Shown piece by piece: positions 8,246-17,195 of a DNA stretch of 64,000 bases (its first letter is position 1; each line of letters opens with the position of its first letter). This DNA is from Rhodobiaceae bacterium UBA7804. Lineage in GTDB: Bacteria; Pseudomonadota; Alphaproteobacteria; Parvibaculales; Parvibaculaceae. The stretch spans positions 217,326 to 281,325 of the forward strand of contig DLCG01000005.1 of assembly GCA_002480495.1 (NCBI GenBank). The letters run 5' to 3'. Made by a program: the position numbers and the translations under genes. The notes below the pieces were generated by a model. It was not told where the DNA came from. It did not search any database and saw only the letters and a list, made by a program, of their open reading frames with translations.

Positions 8246-9108
8246 TGGCGGAGGGGAAGGACAAGGGGCTCGCGGGCGGCTATGGCGAGGGCAATGTCGA
8301 CACGGTTCTTTCCGTCGGCGATGTTGCGCGCGAGGCGGAAGCGATTGCCCGGCCCGTGCCGCGCGAGGAACTTGTCGCGCTTGCGGGCGATGCACCGCTC
8401 CTCACGCTCGATGCGCTTCATGCGGGCTATGGCGCGATGGAAATCCTGCACGGGATCGACCTCGCCGTGGGCGCAGGGCAGAGCCTTTGCCTCGTCGGGC
8501 CGAACGGTGCGGGGAAGTCCACCGTTCTCCACTCGATCTTCGGCTTCACGCAAATAACCTCCGGCCGCGTTTCCGTTTCGGGCCGGGAGATCACGAAGTT
8601 CAGTCCGAGCGAGAAGCTCCGCGATGCGGGCATCGCCTATATCCTGCAGGATAATTCCGTCTTCCCCGACATGACGGTCGAGGAAAATCTGCTCATGGGC
8701 GGCTATCTCCTCGCCGATCAAGGGAAAGCCCGTGAGGCGGCGGAGGCGATCTTCTCCCGTTACGATCGTCTGGCGAAGCGCCGGTCGGAGCGTGCCCGTG
8801 TGCTTTCGGGCGGCGAGCGGCGTCTTCTCGAAATCAGCCGCGCGCTCATCATGGACCCCAGCGTACTGCTGGTCGACGAGCCCTCCATCGGTCTCGAACC
8901 GCGCATGATCGACATGGTCTTCGAGATTCTCGCCGATCTGCAGAAGGCGCAGGGCAAGACCATCGTCATGGTGGAGCAGAATGCGAAGCGCGGGCTCGAT
9001 TTCGCCGATATCGGCTATGTCCTCGTTTCGGGCCGTGTCGCACTTGCCGGTGCGGGCGGCGCGCTCCTCGAAAATCCGGATGTGGGCCGCCTCTTTCTCG
9101 GCGGGTGA
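8245..9108 (+). CDS. livF: Branched-chain amino acid-type ABC ATPase, LivF family, with N-terminal extension
   Basis: The 287-residue protein carries an ABC ATPase domain from about residue 52 onward (LLTLDALHAGYGAMEILHG) with Walker A GPNGAGKST, signature LSGGERR and Walker B LLVDEPS. LivF proteins are usually about 235 residues. The extra 50 N-terminal residues, acidic and glycine-rich (AEGKDKGLAGGYGEGN), are unusual. They are in frame with the ATG whose first base is the last base of the livG TGA, and no later start with a good ribosome site stands out. It is the last gene of the operon. Confidence 0.9.
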   Translation: MAEGKDKGLAGGYGEGNVDTVLSVGDVAREAEAIARPVPREELVALAGDAPLLTLDALHAGYGAMEILHGIDLAVGAGQSLCLVGPNGAGKSTVLHSIFGFTQITSGRVSVSGREITKFSPSEKLRDAGIAYILQDNSVFPDMTVEENLLMGGYLLADQGKAREAAEAIFSRYDRLAKRRSERARVLSGGERRLLEISRALIMDPSVLLVDEPSIGLEPRMIDMVFEILADLQKAQGKTIVMVEQNAKRGLDFADIGYVLVSGRVALAGAGGALLENPDVGRLFLGG

Positions 9109-9245
9109 GCTTTCCGGAAATCCGCAGAAAACCTCGACTGAACCTGAACGCCAGATGAACGGGCGCGCCACGCTGCGTTCAGCCGTGGCGGCTCATTCTT
9201 CGCTCACGGGTACGGGGTCCGGAACGAAGTTGAGAGGACAGCATC

Positions 9246-9653
9246 ATGAAGAGGAATGTTGTTTTGGCCGGTCTGGCCGCCGCCTTGGGGCTTGCCGCGC
9301 TGCCGGTTCCCGCGAATGCGGTGGCGATCGCGCCAGCCATCGGCGTCAATGCCGCGGCGCAGGTCGAACTGGCGCATGGCTATAACCACCATCGCCATCA
9401 TCGCAGTCACGGCTATCATCATGCGCCGCCACCGGTCGTGCACCACTATCACCACCGGAAGGTAAGGCCTTGGGCACATTGGCGGCCTTATGTGGTCCGT
9501 CACCATTACTACGTTGTCGGACAGCCGGTTTACTACTCGTCGCACCCGCATTACGGCCCTTACTACAGGGTCCGGGCGCGTGACCGCGACGACGTGCTGC
9601 TCTGGATAGGCATCAGCGCGATCACCGGCGCCATTCTCTTCTCGAACTATTGA
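9246..9653 (+). CDS. Exported His/Tyr-rich small protein
   Basis: The 135-residue protein has a clear signal peptide (MKRNVVLAGLAAALGLAALP, cleavage near ANA). The mature part is dominated by His, Tyr, Pro and Arg (YNHHRHHRSHGYHHAPPP), and a hydrophobic C-terminal segment (VLLWIGISAITGAILFSNY) may anchor it. A ribosome site (agaggac) precedes the ATG. The His clusters suggest metal binding in the periplasm, but this is inference and no named family was recognised. It is a single gene followed by a strong terminator. Confidence 0.75.
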   Translation: MKRNVVLAGLAAALGLAALPVPANAVAIAPAIGVNAAAQVELAHGYNHHRHHRSHGYHHAPPPVVHHYHHRKVRPWAHWRPYVVRHHYYVVGQPVYYSSHPHYGPYYRVRARDRDDVLLWIGISAITGAILFSNY

Positions 9654-9675
9654 TCTTGAGGGGAGGGCGAGGGGA

Positions 9676-9711
9676 GGCCCCGTGCCGTGCGGCGCGGGGC
9701 CTTTCTGTTTC
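9676..9711 (+). terminator. Rho-independent terminator after the His-rich gene
   Basis: Eleven-base arms (GGCCCCGTGCC and GGCGCGGGGCC, one G-U pair) around a GTGC loop are followed by TTTCTGTTT, 22 bases after the stop codon. Confidence 0.8.
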
Positions 9712-9737
9712 CGTGTCGACTCGTCGGGGCCGCCTCG

Positions 9738-11294
9738 TCAGGGCCGCATCGTCGTGCGATAGGGGCCAAGCTCGATCGCGCGGCGCGGTTCCACCCAGTC
9801 GAGCCAGTCGCAGAGCTTCGCCCGCGTCTCGCGCGGGTCGATCAGTTCATGCACTGAAAAGCCTTCCGCGCGCGGGAAGGGCGACTGTCCGGCTGCGAGC
9901 TTCGCCTCCAGTTCGGCGCGAAGCGCTTCCGGGTCTTCCGCCGCCGCAATCTGCCGCGCAAAGGCGACGGCGACTCCCCCTTCCACGGGCAGCGCGCCCG
10001 TCACCGCGCTCGGCCAGGAAAGTACATAGCCATCGGGCCCGAAATGCGCCGCGCCCGCCACGCCGAAAACCTTGTGAACGATGACGCTCGCCCAGGGCAC
10101 GCGGCTTTGCATCACGGCGGCAATGGCGCTTGTCCCGTGGCGGATCGTCGCCGCCTTTTCCGAGGCCGAGCCGATCATGAAGCCCGGCTCGTCCACGAAG
10201 GAGACGATGGGCAGGTGGAAGGTGTTGCACATGTCGGCGAAGCGGCGGAGCTTCTGCGCGGCCTGTGCGGTCATCGCGCCTGCATAGAAGTGGCAATCAT
10301 TCGCGATCACGCCGACGCTCTTGCCGTTCATGCGCGCAAGCCCCGTGATGAGCGAGGGGCCGAAGCGCCTGGTCATCTCGAAGAAGCTGCCCTTGTCGAC
10401 TACCGCCTTCACCACTTTCCGCATGTTGAAGGGCTTGCGCCGCTCCCTCGGCACGATGTCGCGCAAGGCGTCGTCCGCCCGGTCGCGCGGATCATCCGTT
10501 ACGATGTCCGCCGGGCGCTGCCACACATTGTCCGGCAGGTAAGAGAGGAAGCGCGCGATTTCCTTCAGCGCTTCTTCCTCGTTCGCCGCCACATTGTCGA
10601 TGACGCCGGAGCGCGAATGCACTTCCGCGCCGCCCAGTTCCTCTTTCGTCAGGTTTTCGTCGAGCGCGCGGGCGACGACCTTCGGCCCCGCGATCAGCAC
10701 CTGCGCATCTTCCGCCATCACGGAAAAGTGGGAGGCGACGAGCCGCGCCGCGGGCATGCCCGCCACCGCGCCGAGCGCCGCCGTCGCCACAGGCACCTCG
10801 CCCAGCACCTGCGCGATGGAGCGGAAACGCGGTGTTGCGAAGACGGGTTCGCCGAGCGGCCGCGCATTTCCCTTGCCCGCCGATCCGGCGACGCTCCCGC
10901 CGCCGCCCTCGTGCAGCCTGACAAGCGGCACCTTGTAGGTGAGCGCGAGTTCCTCCGCGTAGACGCTCTTGCGCAGTCCCGCCGGGTTCGGCGAGCCGCC
11001 TTTCATGGTGAAGTCCTCGCCGCCCATGGCGACCCTGCGTCCGTTCACCTTGCCAAAGCCGAGCACGTAGTTGGCGGGCTCGAAATCGACGAGGTTTCCC
11101 TCCTCGTCGAAGTGCGGCACCCCTGCGCCTTCGCCCATCTCCTGGAAGGTGCCTTCATCGGCGAGGGCGGCAATGCGCTCGCGTATGGTGAGCCGGCCCT
11201 TCTCATGATGCCGCTTCACCGCCTCCTCGCCGCCCTGGCGCTTCGCGAGTTCCCGGCGGCGCCTGATCTCGTCGGTTTCCTTTTCCCAGCTCAT
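9738..11294 (-). CDS. Acyl-CoA carboxylase carboxyltransferase (beta) subunit
   Basis: The 518-residue protein has the double crotonase-fold layout of PccB/AccD5-type carboxyltransferases: an N-terminal KGRLTIRERIAALADEGTF helix and a first domain with GGEDFTMKGGS. The second domain has IANDCHFYAGAMTAQAAQK and VDEPGFMIG, where acyl-CoA and carboxybiotin bind. It would transfer CO2 from biotin to propionyl-, acetyl-, methylcrotonyl- or a similar acyl-CoA; the exact substrate is not readable. No biotin carboxylase or biotin carrier gene is in the window, so partners must be elsewhere. The ATG at 11294 is chosen because the upstream in-frame extension lacks family similarity. Confidence 0.88.
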   Translation of the reverse strand: MSWEKETDEIRRRRELAKRQGGEEAVKRHHEKGRLTIRERIAALADEGTFQEMGEGAGVPHFDEEGNLVDFEPANYVLGFGKVNGRRVAMGGEDFTMKGGSPNPAGLRKSVYAEELALTYKVPLVRLHEGGGGSVAGSAGKGNARPLGEPVFATPRFRSIAQVLGEVPVATAALGAVAGMPAARLVASHFSVMAEDAQVLIAGPKVVARALDENLTKEELGGAEVHSRSGVIDNVAANEEEALKEIARFLSYLPDNVWQRPADIVTDDPRDRADDALRDIVPRERRKPFNMRKVVKAVVDKGSFFEMTRRFGPSLITGLARMNGKSVGVIANDCHFYAGAMTAQAAQKLRRFADMCNTFHLPIVSFVDEPGFMIGSASEKAATIRHGTSAIAAVMQSRVPWASVIVHKVFGVAGAAHFGPDGYVLSWPSAVTGALPVEGGVAVAFARQIAAAEDPEALRAELEAKLAAGQSPFPRAEGFSVHELIDPRETRAKLCDWLDWVEPRRAIELGPYRTTMRP

Positions 11295-11421
11295 CTTTCC
11301 GGCGTCCTCCCTGTCGCGAAGTCCGGAAACCCTAAAGGAAATCGGGTGGTGTCCAAAGCCTGTTGGGCCTGAGCCTCCCGGTGCTATGATCGCGCGAAGT
11401 TCATTCAAGGGACGGGACGAG

Positions 11422-11802
11422 ATGGCAGGCGGCAAGGCTGGAGCGATCCGGGGCAACCCGGCGCTGGAGGCGGAAGACGAAATCGAGGCAATCCTCAAGG
11501 CAGCGCTCCCTGGCGACGTCTCGCTCGGCGCGGTGCTGAAATTCGTGCATCCCGGCGCGGGCGTTGTCGTCATCGACGGAAGGAAGAAGCCGGGCGAGAT
11601 CCATCGCCGCGACGTGCCCGCCGACTGCACGGTTCATGTCGATCCGCTGCTCAATCTCGCGATCCTGCAAGGTCATGTAAACCAGAACACGGCCTTCCGG
11701 CAGGGCAAGATCCGCATCGTCGGCGACGTTTCCGTCGTCACCCGGCTTCGGCCTCTCATGCTCCGTCAGTCGCATGCGGCAGAGGATGGGCATCGCGAGT
11801 GA
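11422..11802 (+). CDS. SCP2 sterol-binding domain protein
   Basis: The 126-residue protein is almost entirely one SCP2-like lipid-binding domain, with the central hydrophobic GAGVVVIDG strand and a C-terminal amphipathic region (LNLAILQGHVNQNTAFRQGKIRI). Such stand-alone domains bind acyl-CoA or other lipids and help present them to enzymes. The ATG at 11422 follows a GGGACGGGACGAG stretch; an ATG 36 bases upstream is less likely. Its stop overlaps the next gene's GTG start, so it is translationally coupled to a lysophospholipase-like hydrolase and a lipid-related role is plausible. Confidence 0.8.
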   Translation: MAGGKAGAIRGNPALEAEDEIEAILKAALPGDVSLGAVLKFVHPGAGVVVIDGRKKPGEIHRRDVPADCTVHVDPLLNLAILQGHVNQNTAFRQGKIRIVGDVSVVTRLRPLMLRQSHAAEDGHRE

Positions 11803-12737
11803 CGGCGCCTATCGTCCTCATTCCGGAAAACCCGATGCCCGAAGGTGGCGAAGCCTTCTGGCTCGACATGGATGATGGCGCGCGGCTTCGCTACCTTGCG
11901 TGGAAGGATAACGCCGCGCCGCGCGGCACGGTCTTTCTCTTCGGCGGCCGCACGGAATTCGCCGAAAAATATTTCGAGGTCATCGGCGAGCTTCGGGCGC
12001 GCGGCTTTGCCGTCGTTACGCTCGACTGGCGCGGGCAGGGCCTCTCCACGCGCATGCTTCCGGATGCGCGCAAGGGTCATATCGACGACTTCGCGACATT
12101 CGACCGCGATCTTGCGCGCTTCATGGGCGAGGTCGCGCCATCCTTTCCGAAGCCCTGGACGGCTTTGGCGCATTCCATGGGCGGACAGATTCTCCTGCGC
12201 GCGCTTCACGACCGTCCGGAGTGGTTCTCTCGCGCCGTCTTCTCCGCGCCGATGTTAGGGCTGAATTTCGCGAAGTGGATGGAGCGCGGCGTGCGCGCAA
12301 CGATCAACCTCATGCATCTGCTCGGCAAGGACGATCTCTACGTACCCGGGGGAACGCCCAAGGCGAATGACGAGATTCCTTTCGAGCAAAACATCCTGAC
12401 GCATGACGAGCGGCGTTATGGCGTGTTGCAGGCGCTGACGCGGACGGAGCCGAAGCTCGGTCTCGGCGCGGCGACCGTTGGCTGGCTTCACGCCGCCTTT
12501 CGCGCGATGGATGAGGCCGCTTCGCCCGCCTTTCTCGCTTCGGTGAAGGTGCCGGTTCTTATCTGCGAGGCGGCAGGCGACAAGCTCGTTTCGTCCGTGG
12601 CGCTCGCCCATGCGGCGGCGCATCTGCCGCAATCGACGCTCGTCATCGTGCCGGGTTCGGGGCACGAAATTCTCATCGAGCGCGATGCCGCGCGCGCCGT
12701 CTTCTGGAAGGCCTTCGACGAATTCATGGCGCAATAA
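11799..12737 (+). CDS. Alpha/beta hydrolase, lysophospholipase (PldB-like)
   Basis: The 312-residue protein has an alpha/beta-hydrolase fold. The nucleophile elbow AHSMGGQ puts the serine at about 126, the oxyanion-side motif is FLFGGRTEF, and the catalytic histidine sits in GSGHEILIERD near the C-terminus. The TLDWRGQGLS motif and length match COG2267 lysophospholipases/monoacylglycerol lipases. It begins with GTG inside the preceding SCP2 gene (GTGA overlap), so the two are probably one functional pair. No signal peptide is seen, so it acts in the cytoplasm or on the inner membrane face. Confidence 0.85.
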   Translation: MTAPIVLIPENPMPEGGEAFWLDMDDGARLRYLAWKDNAAPRGTVFLFGGRTEFAEKYFEVIGELRARGFAVVTLDWRGQGLSTRMLPDARKGHIDDFATFDRDLARFMGEVAPSFPKPWTALAHSMGGQILLRALHDRPEWFSRAVFSAPMLGLNFAKWMERGVRATINLMHLLGKDDLYVPGGTPKANDEIPFEQNILTHDERRYGVLQALTRTEPKLGLGAATVGWLHAAFRAMDEAASPAFLASVKVPVLICEAAGDKLVSSVALAHAAAHLPQSTLVIVPGSGHEILIERDAARAVFWKAFDEFMAQ

Positions 12738-12740
12738 GCG

Positions 12741-13550
12741 TCAGTCGTTCGCCGCCTGCTCGAGAATCTTCAGCGCCTGTTCATGCAGCTCGTAATTCGC
12801 GGCCGCCACCACCTGTCCGCCATTCTGCGCGTCGCCGCCCGACCAACTCGTCACCACGCCGCCAGCATTCTCGATCACGGGGATCAGCGCCTGGATGTCA
12901 TAGGGCTGGAGCCCGCTTTCGATCACGAGGTCCAGTGTTCCTCCCGCAAGCAGGCAGTAGAAATAGCAGTCGCCGCCGAAGCGCCGGAGCCGTGCCTTCG
13001 AAGAAATTTCGCGGAAGGCAGCCTTCTCGTCCTCGACGTTGAACATGGCGGGATCGGTATTGCCGATCAGCGCATCCTCGATCTTCGTGCAGGCGCTGGT
13101 CTTGAGCGGCACCGTGCCCATCGGGCCGATGAGTTCGCTCCCGCCCGGCCGGCCGATGAAGCGCTCGCCGATATAGGGCTGATCCATCAGTCCGATCACG
13201 GGGCGCTCGCCATCATTGAGGCCGATCAGCGTTCCCCAGAGCGGTACGCCGGAAATGAAGCTTCGCGTCCCGTCGATCGGGTCGATCACCCAGGTGAGCG
13301 GGCTCGTGCCCGTTTCCTTCCCATGCTCCTCGCCGAAGATGCCGTGTTCGGGGTAGCGCTCGCCTATGAGCTTGCGGATCGCTTCCTCGCCGTCCCGGTC
13401 CGCCGCCGTCACGGGGTCGAAGGCGAAACGTCCGCGCTTGTTGTCGACTTCAAGGCCCGAACGGAAATGGGGAAGCGTCACCGCCGCCGCCGCGTCCGCC
13501 AGTTCCAGCGCGAAGCTCGCGAGTTCGTCGATCTCCTGGGGGTCGAGCAT
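12741..13550 (-). CDS. hisN: Histidinol-phosphatase, inositol monophosphatase family
   Basis: The 269-residue protein belongs to the inositol-monophosphatase superfamily. The metal site is formed by EEH at 74-76 and DPIDGTRSF starting at 90, and a GGDCYFY motif and QPYDIQALIPVIENAGG close the active site. The sequence is closest to HisN-type histidinol phosphatases of Alphaproteobacteria, which catalyse the dephosphorylation step of histidine synthesis. A general inositol-phosphatase or PAP phosphatase is the alternative. It is a single gene convergent with the hydrolase, and its stop lies 3 bp from the other. Confidence 0.85.
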   Translation of the reverse strand: MLDPQEIDELASFALELADAAAAVTLPHFRSGLEVDNKRGRFAFDPVTAADRDGEEAIRKLIGERYPEHGIFGEEHGKETGTSPLTWVIDPIDGTRSFISGVPLWGTLIGLNDGERPVIGLMDQPYIGERFIGRPGGSELIGPMGTVPLKTSACTKIEDALIGNTDPAMFNVEDEKAAFREISSKARLRRFGGDCYFYCLLAGGTLDLVIESGLQPYDIQALIPVIENAGGVVTSWSGGDAQNGGQVVAAANYELHEQALKILEQAAND

Positions 13551-13616
13551 GAAGTGACCTTCTCTGATGAGCGTTCTTTCTAGCGGTTTTCGGCGATGCC
13601 TCGCAATGCGGAACGC

Positions 13617-14621
13617 TCAACTCAGCCGGTAGGTCCGCTTCGCCGTGTCGTGGAACAGGTTCTGCTTCTCGCTCTCGCTGAAGCCTTTCGAAATCTTCTT
13701 GAAGGCGTTCCAGAGCACGCCATAGGAGCAGGAGAGCTTGTCCACGGGGAAGTTGCTCTCGAACATGCAGCGGTCGGGCCCGAAGACGTCGATCGAATGG
13801 AGATACCAGTCGCGGGTCGCCTCCGCGAGTTCGTCCGATGTCGGGGGCAGGTCGCGCTTGTGCCAGCCGAAACCGTTCACCGCCATGTTGAGCCCGCCGA
13901 GTTTCGCCACGACATTCGGGCAGGCGGCGAGTTCCGCCACGTCCTTCTTCCACTGCTCGAAGATATCGGCGCGCTTTCCCTCATAGGGCCCGATGCCGAG
14001 CGGTCCGCCGAAATGGTCGAAGACGATGCGCGTGCCGGGAAATTCGCGCGCGAGTTCGGTCAGTTCCGGAATCTGGTGATGATAGAGCCAGGCATCGAAG
14101 GAAAGTCCGTAGACCTCGAGCCGCGCAAATCCTTCGCGGAAGGAGGGAAGCCCGAGCAGCCCTTTGGGCGGCAGCGTGTGCGAGGCACGTACATCCGAGC
14201 TGTCGTCGAAGGCGGAGGCATGGCGGATGCCGCGGAAGCGGTCCGGCGCGCGGGCGATATGCGCGTTCAGCACCTCGTCCACCGCATTGCCGAGCCGGAG
14301 ATCCGCAAAGCCGACGATGGCGGCCGCCACGCGCGTCTCGCCGAATGCGCCGCTGGCGGATTTCGCGGCGATGCCGTTCACATATTCGGTCTCGCCGAGC
14401 GGCTTCAGCGCTTCCGGCCCGCTGTCGCGGTACATCGACTTGCATTCGACGAAGACGGTCTGGCGGATGTTATGGCCTTCAGCGATATCGGCCATGATCT
14501 CGTCGAGCTCATAGCGCGACGTCGGGTGATCCCAGAGATGATGATGCGGATCGATGATCGGAAGATCGGGCTCCAGCGCCTCTTCCTTCACCTTTGCCAG
14601 CCATTCCGGATTCCCGGCCAT
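13617..14621 (-). CDS. Metal-dependent amidohydrolase (COG3618-type TIM barrel)
   Basis: The 334-residue protein carries the HxH metal motif near its start (LPIIDPHHHLWD at about 20-31), IVFDHFGG in the middle and RCMFESNFPVD near the C-terminus, as in COG3618 lactonases and amidohydrolases. These hydrolyse sugar lactones or related ring compounds; the substrate is not predictable here. The ATG at 14621 has a GGAGGAGTG-like site upstream. It stands alone between hisN and typA on the same strand, with gaps of about 70 bp each side. Confidence 0.85.
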   Translation of the reverse strand: MAGNPEWLAKVKEEALEPDLPIIDPHHHLWDHPTSRYELDEIMADIAEGHNIRQTVFVECKSMYRDSGPEALKPLGETEYVNGIAAKSASGAFGETRVAAAIVGFADLRLGNAVDEVLNAHIARAPDRFRGIRHASAFDDSSDVRASHTLPPKGLLGLPSFREGFARLEVYGLSFDAWLYHHQIPELTELAREFPGTRIVFDHFGGPLGIGPYEGKRADIFEQWKKDVAELAACPNVVAKLGGLNMAVNGFGWHKRDLPPTSDELAEATRDWYLHSIDVFGPDRCMFESNFPVDKLSCSYGVLWNAFKKISKGFSESEKQNLFHDTAKRTYRLS

Positions 14622-14694
14622 ATGTCACTCCTCCCTCGCTTGTTTTGCGGGGAAGAGTGGCACCGGTAAGGGAATGAGGCAAACGGAGAGGCGT

Positions 14695-16551
14695 TCAGCC
14701 CGCCTTCGCGTATTTCTTGCGCTCGTTCGGGTCGAGGTAGCGCTTGCGCAGGCGAATCGACTGCGGCGTCACTTCCACCAGTTCGTCCTGCTCGATATAG
14801 GCGATGGCCTGTTCGAGGGTGAGCGGCCGCGGCGGCGTCAGGCGCACCGCTTCGTCCTTCGACGTGGTGCGGATGTTGGTGAGCTGCTTCGCCTTCAGCG
14901 GGTTCACGATCAGATCGTCGGAACGCGCGTTCTCGCCGATGATCATGCCCTCATAGACCTTCACGCCCGGATTGATGAAAAGCACGCCGCGCTCCTCGAG
15001 ATACCAGAGCGCGTAGGGCACCGCGTCGCCCGCGCCGTTCGAGATGAGCACGCCGTTGCGCCGTCCTTCGATTTCGCCGCGATAGGGCTCATAGGCGTGG
15101 AAGATGCGGTTCATCACGCCCGTGCCGCGCGTATCGGTCAGGAATTCGCCGTGATAGCCTATAAGGCCGCGCGAGGGGCAGTGGAAGATGATGCGCGTCT
15201 TGCCCGCGCCCGTCGGGCGCATGTCGATCATCTCGCCCTTGCGGCTTGAAATCTTCTCGATGACGACGCCCGTATATTCGTCGTCGACGTCCACCGTCGC
15301 TTCCTCGATGGGTTCGAGGCGGTTGCCGTTCTCGTCCTCGCGGTAGAGCACGCGCGGGCGCGAGATCGAAAGCTCGAAGCCTTCGCGGCGCATGTTCTCG
15401 ATGAGGACGCCAAGCTGCAATTCGCCGCGGCCCGCCACTTCGAAGGCGTCGCGGCTCTCGCTGTCCGACACCTTGATGGCGACGTTCGATTCCGCTTCCT
15501 TCATCAGCCGTTCGCGGATCACGCGCGACTGCACCTTGTTGCCTTCACGGCCGGCGAGCGGACTGTCATTGATCGAGATCGTGATAGAGAGGGTCGGCGG
15601 GTCGATCGGCAGCGCGGCAATCGCTTCCGTCACGGCCGGGTCGCAGATCGTGTCGGCGACGGTGCCTTCCTCGAGGCCGGCCACGGCGACGATGTCGCCG
15701 GCCTTCGCCTCTTCAACCGGAATGCGCTGGATGCCGCGGAAGGCCAGCACCTTGCTGATGCGGCCCTTCTCGACGGTTGCGACGTCGCCTTCCTTCGGCT
15801 TGCGCAGCACCTGCACGGCCATGTTCGGCTTCACCGTGCCCTTTTCGATGCGGCCGGTGAGGATGCGGCCCAGATAAGGGTCGCTCTCGATGGTCGTCAC
15901 GAGCATGGCGAAGGGCTCTTCCTGCGAGCCGTCGGAAAGCGCCGCCGGTTCCGGGAAGTGGCTGAGGATCTTCGCGAAGAGCGGCTTCATGCCGTTCTCC
16001 TTCGCGTCTTCGGCGTTCAGGTCCTCGGTCGCCCAGCCCTGCTTCGCCGAGGCGAAGATGGTCGGGAAGTCGAGCTGCTCGTCGGTGGCGCCCAGCGCCG
16101 CGAAAAGGTCGAAGGCCTCGATATGCACTTCGTCCGCGCGCGCGTCCGGGCGGTCCACCTTGTTGATGAGCACGATGGGCTTGAGGCCCAGCGCCAGCGC
16201 CTTGGAGGTCACGAACTTCGTCTGCGGCAGCGGGCCTTCGGCAGCGTCCACCAGAAGCACAACGCCGTCCACCATCGAAAGAATGCGCTCCACCTCGCCG
16301 CCGAAGTCGGCATGGCCCGGCGTGTCGATGATGTTGATGCGGGTATGCGTCCCGTCCTGCTCCCAGTCCACGCTGGTGCACTTGGCGAGAATGGTGATGC
16401 CGCGCTCGCGCTCCAGGTCGTTCGAGTCCATCACGCGTTCGGCAACCTGCTGGTTGTCGCGGAAGGTGCCGGACTGGCGCAGGAGCTGGTCGACCAGCGT
16501 CGTCTTCCCATGGTCGACATGGGCGATGATCGCGATATTCCGAATAGACAT
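14695..16551 (-). CDS. typA: Ribosome-associated GTPase BipA/TypA
   Basis: The 618-residue translational GTPase has G1 AHVDHGKTT, the switch II motif DTPGHADFGGEV and G4 NKVD, followed by elongation-factor domains. The BipA-specific C-terminal region ends in QSIRLRKRYLDPNERKKYAK. BipA binds the 70S ribosome, helps late 50S assembly and matters most under cold or other stress. The ATG at 16551 gives the canonical MSIRNIAIIAHVDHGKTT start; longer reading to 16755 adds unrelated sequence. It appears to be a single gene. Confidence 0.97.
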   Translation of the reverse strand: MSIRNIAIIAHVDHGKTTLVDQLLRQSGTFRDNQQVAERVMDSNDLERERGITILAKCTSVDWEQDGTHTRINIIDTPGHADFGGEVERILSMVDGVVLLVDAAEGPLPQTKFVTSKALALGLKPIVLINKVDRPDARADEVHIEAFDLFAALGATDEQLDFPTIFASAKQGWATEDLNAEDAKENGMKPLFAKILSHFPEPAALSDGSQEEPFAMLVTTIESDPYLGRILTGRIEKGTVKPNMAVQVLRKPKEGDVATVEKGRISKVLAFRGIQRIPVEEAKAGDIVAVAGLEEGTVADTICDPAVTEAIAALPIDPPTLSITISINDSPLAGREGNKVQSRVIRERLMKEAESNVAIKVSDSESRDAFEVAGRGELQLGVLIENMRREGFELSISRPRVLYREDENGNRLEPIEEATVDVDDEYTGVVIEKISSRKGEMIDMRPTGAGKTRIIFHCPSRGLIGYHGEFLTDTRGTGVMNRIFHAYEPYRGEIEGRRNGVLISNGAGDAVPYALWYLEERGVLFINPGVKVYEGMIIGENARSDDLIVNPLKAKQLTNIRTTSKDEAVRLTPPRPLTLEQAIAYIEQDELVEVTPQSIRLRKRYLDPNERKKYAKAG

Positions 16552-16789
16552 ATGTTCCGCCGGGGCATGGGCGTTTTCAGGAAAGGGGCCGCCCTTGAGG
16601 CAGAGGGGCCTTCCGACCGAAAAACGCGAAAAATCGGGAATCCAGCGGCCCGGCCACGCGAAACCGGAAAGGCGCGGGGGCGGCGGGAATTTCGCCGCCT
16701 TATAGCGGTTCGGCGCCCTTCCGACAAGGTTTCCTTCGCGCCTGCGGGAGAGCACGGCGGGGCAGGGTTAATCCCCGCCCCGCAAGGCC

Positions 16790-17188
16790 TCAGGCGGCCC
16801 CGAGTGTCCGTTTCATGACGGCGGCGCCCTGTTCCATCATGCCGCGCACGGCTTCTTCCGCCCCGGCGGGAAGGAAGTCGGCCTGCCAGACGAGGCGGCA
16901 GGCGGTCTCTCCCTCGGGCACGACCTCGAAGGAGGCGTGATGATGCGTCATCAGCTCATTCGGCCGCACCGAATAGGCGAGCCGCATGGCGCTCCCGTCA
17001 ATGTCCACGATCAGCTCCTGCGCGACGAAGCCGGTCTCGAAGGTGACGGTCCTGGTGTCGCCTTCTAGCTTCGTACCGGTCACGAAGCCGGGCACGAAGC
17101 GTGTGTGGATCTCGCCCACATCGCTCACCGCCTCCCAGACCTTGGCCGGCGGTGCCTTGATTGGAATATCGAGTTTTACGGATGCCAT
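16790..17188 (-). CDS. SRPBCC (START-like) domain protein, CoxG-like
   Basis: The 132-residue single-domain protein has the SRPBCC opening KLDIPIKAPPAKVWEAVSDV and a C-terminal helix (EEAVRGMMEQGAAVMKRTL). The fold makes a hydrophobic pocket for lipids, polyketides or aromatic ligands. It starts 7 bp after the VOC gene on the same strand and is therefore probably cotranscribed with it and with the AraC-type regulator upstream. The ligand is unknown. Confidence 0.8.
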   Translation of the reverse strand: MASVKLDIPIKAPPAKVWEAVSDVGEIHTRFVPGFVTGTKLEGDTRTVTFETGFVAQELIVDIDGSAMRLAYSVRPNELMTHHHASFEVVPEGETACRLVWQADFLPAGAEEAVRGMMEQGAAVMKRTLGAA

Positions 17189-17195
17189 CGCCGTC

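Noticed and set aside
16757..16783. GC-rich imperfect inverted repeat after the SRPBCC gene
   Set aside because: The arms are mostly runs of G and C with mismatches and no T run; too weak to call a terminator.
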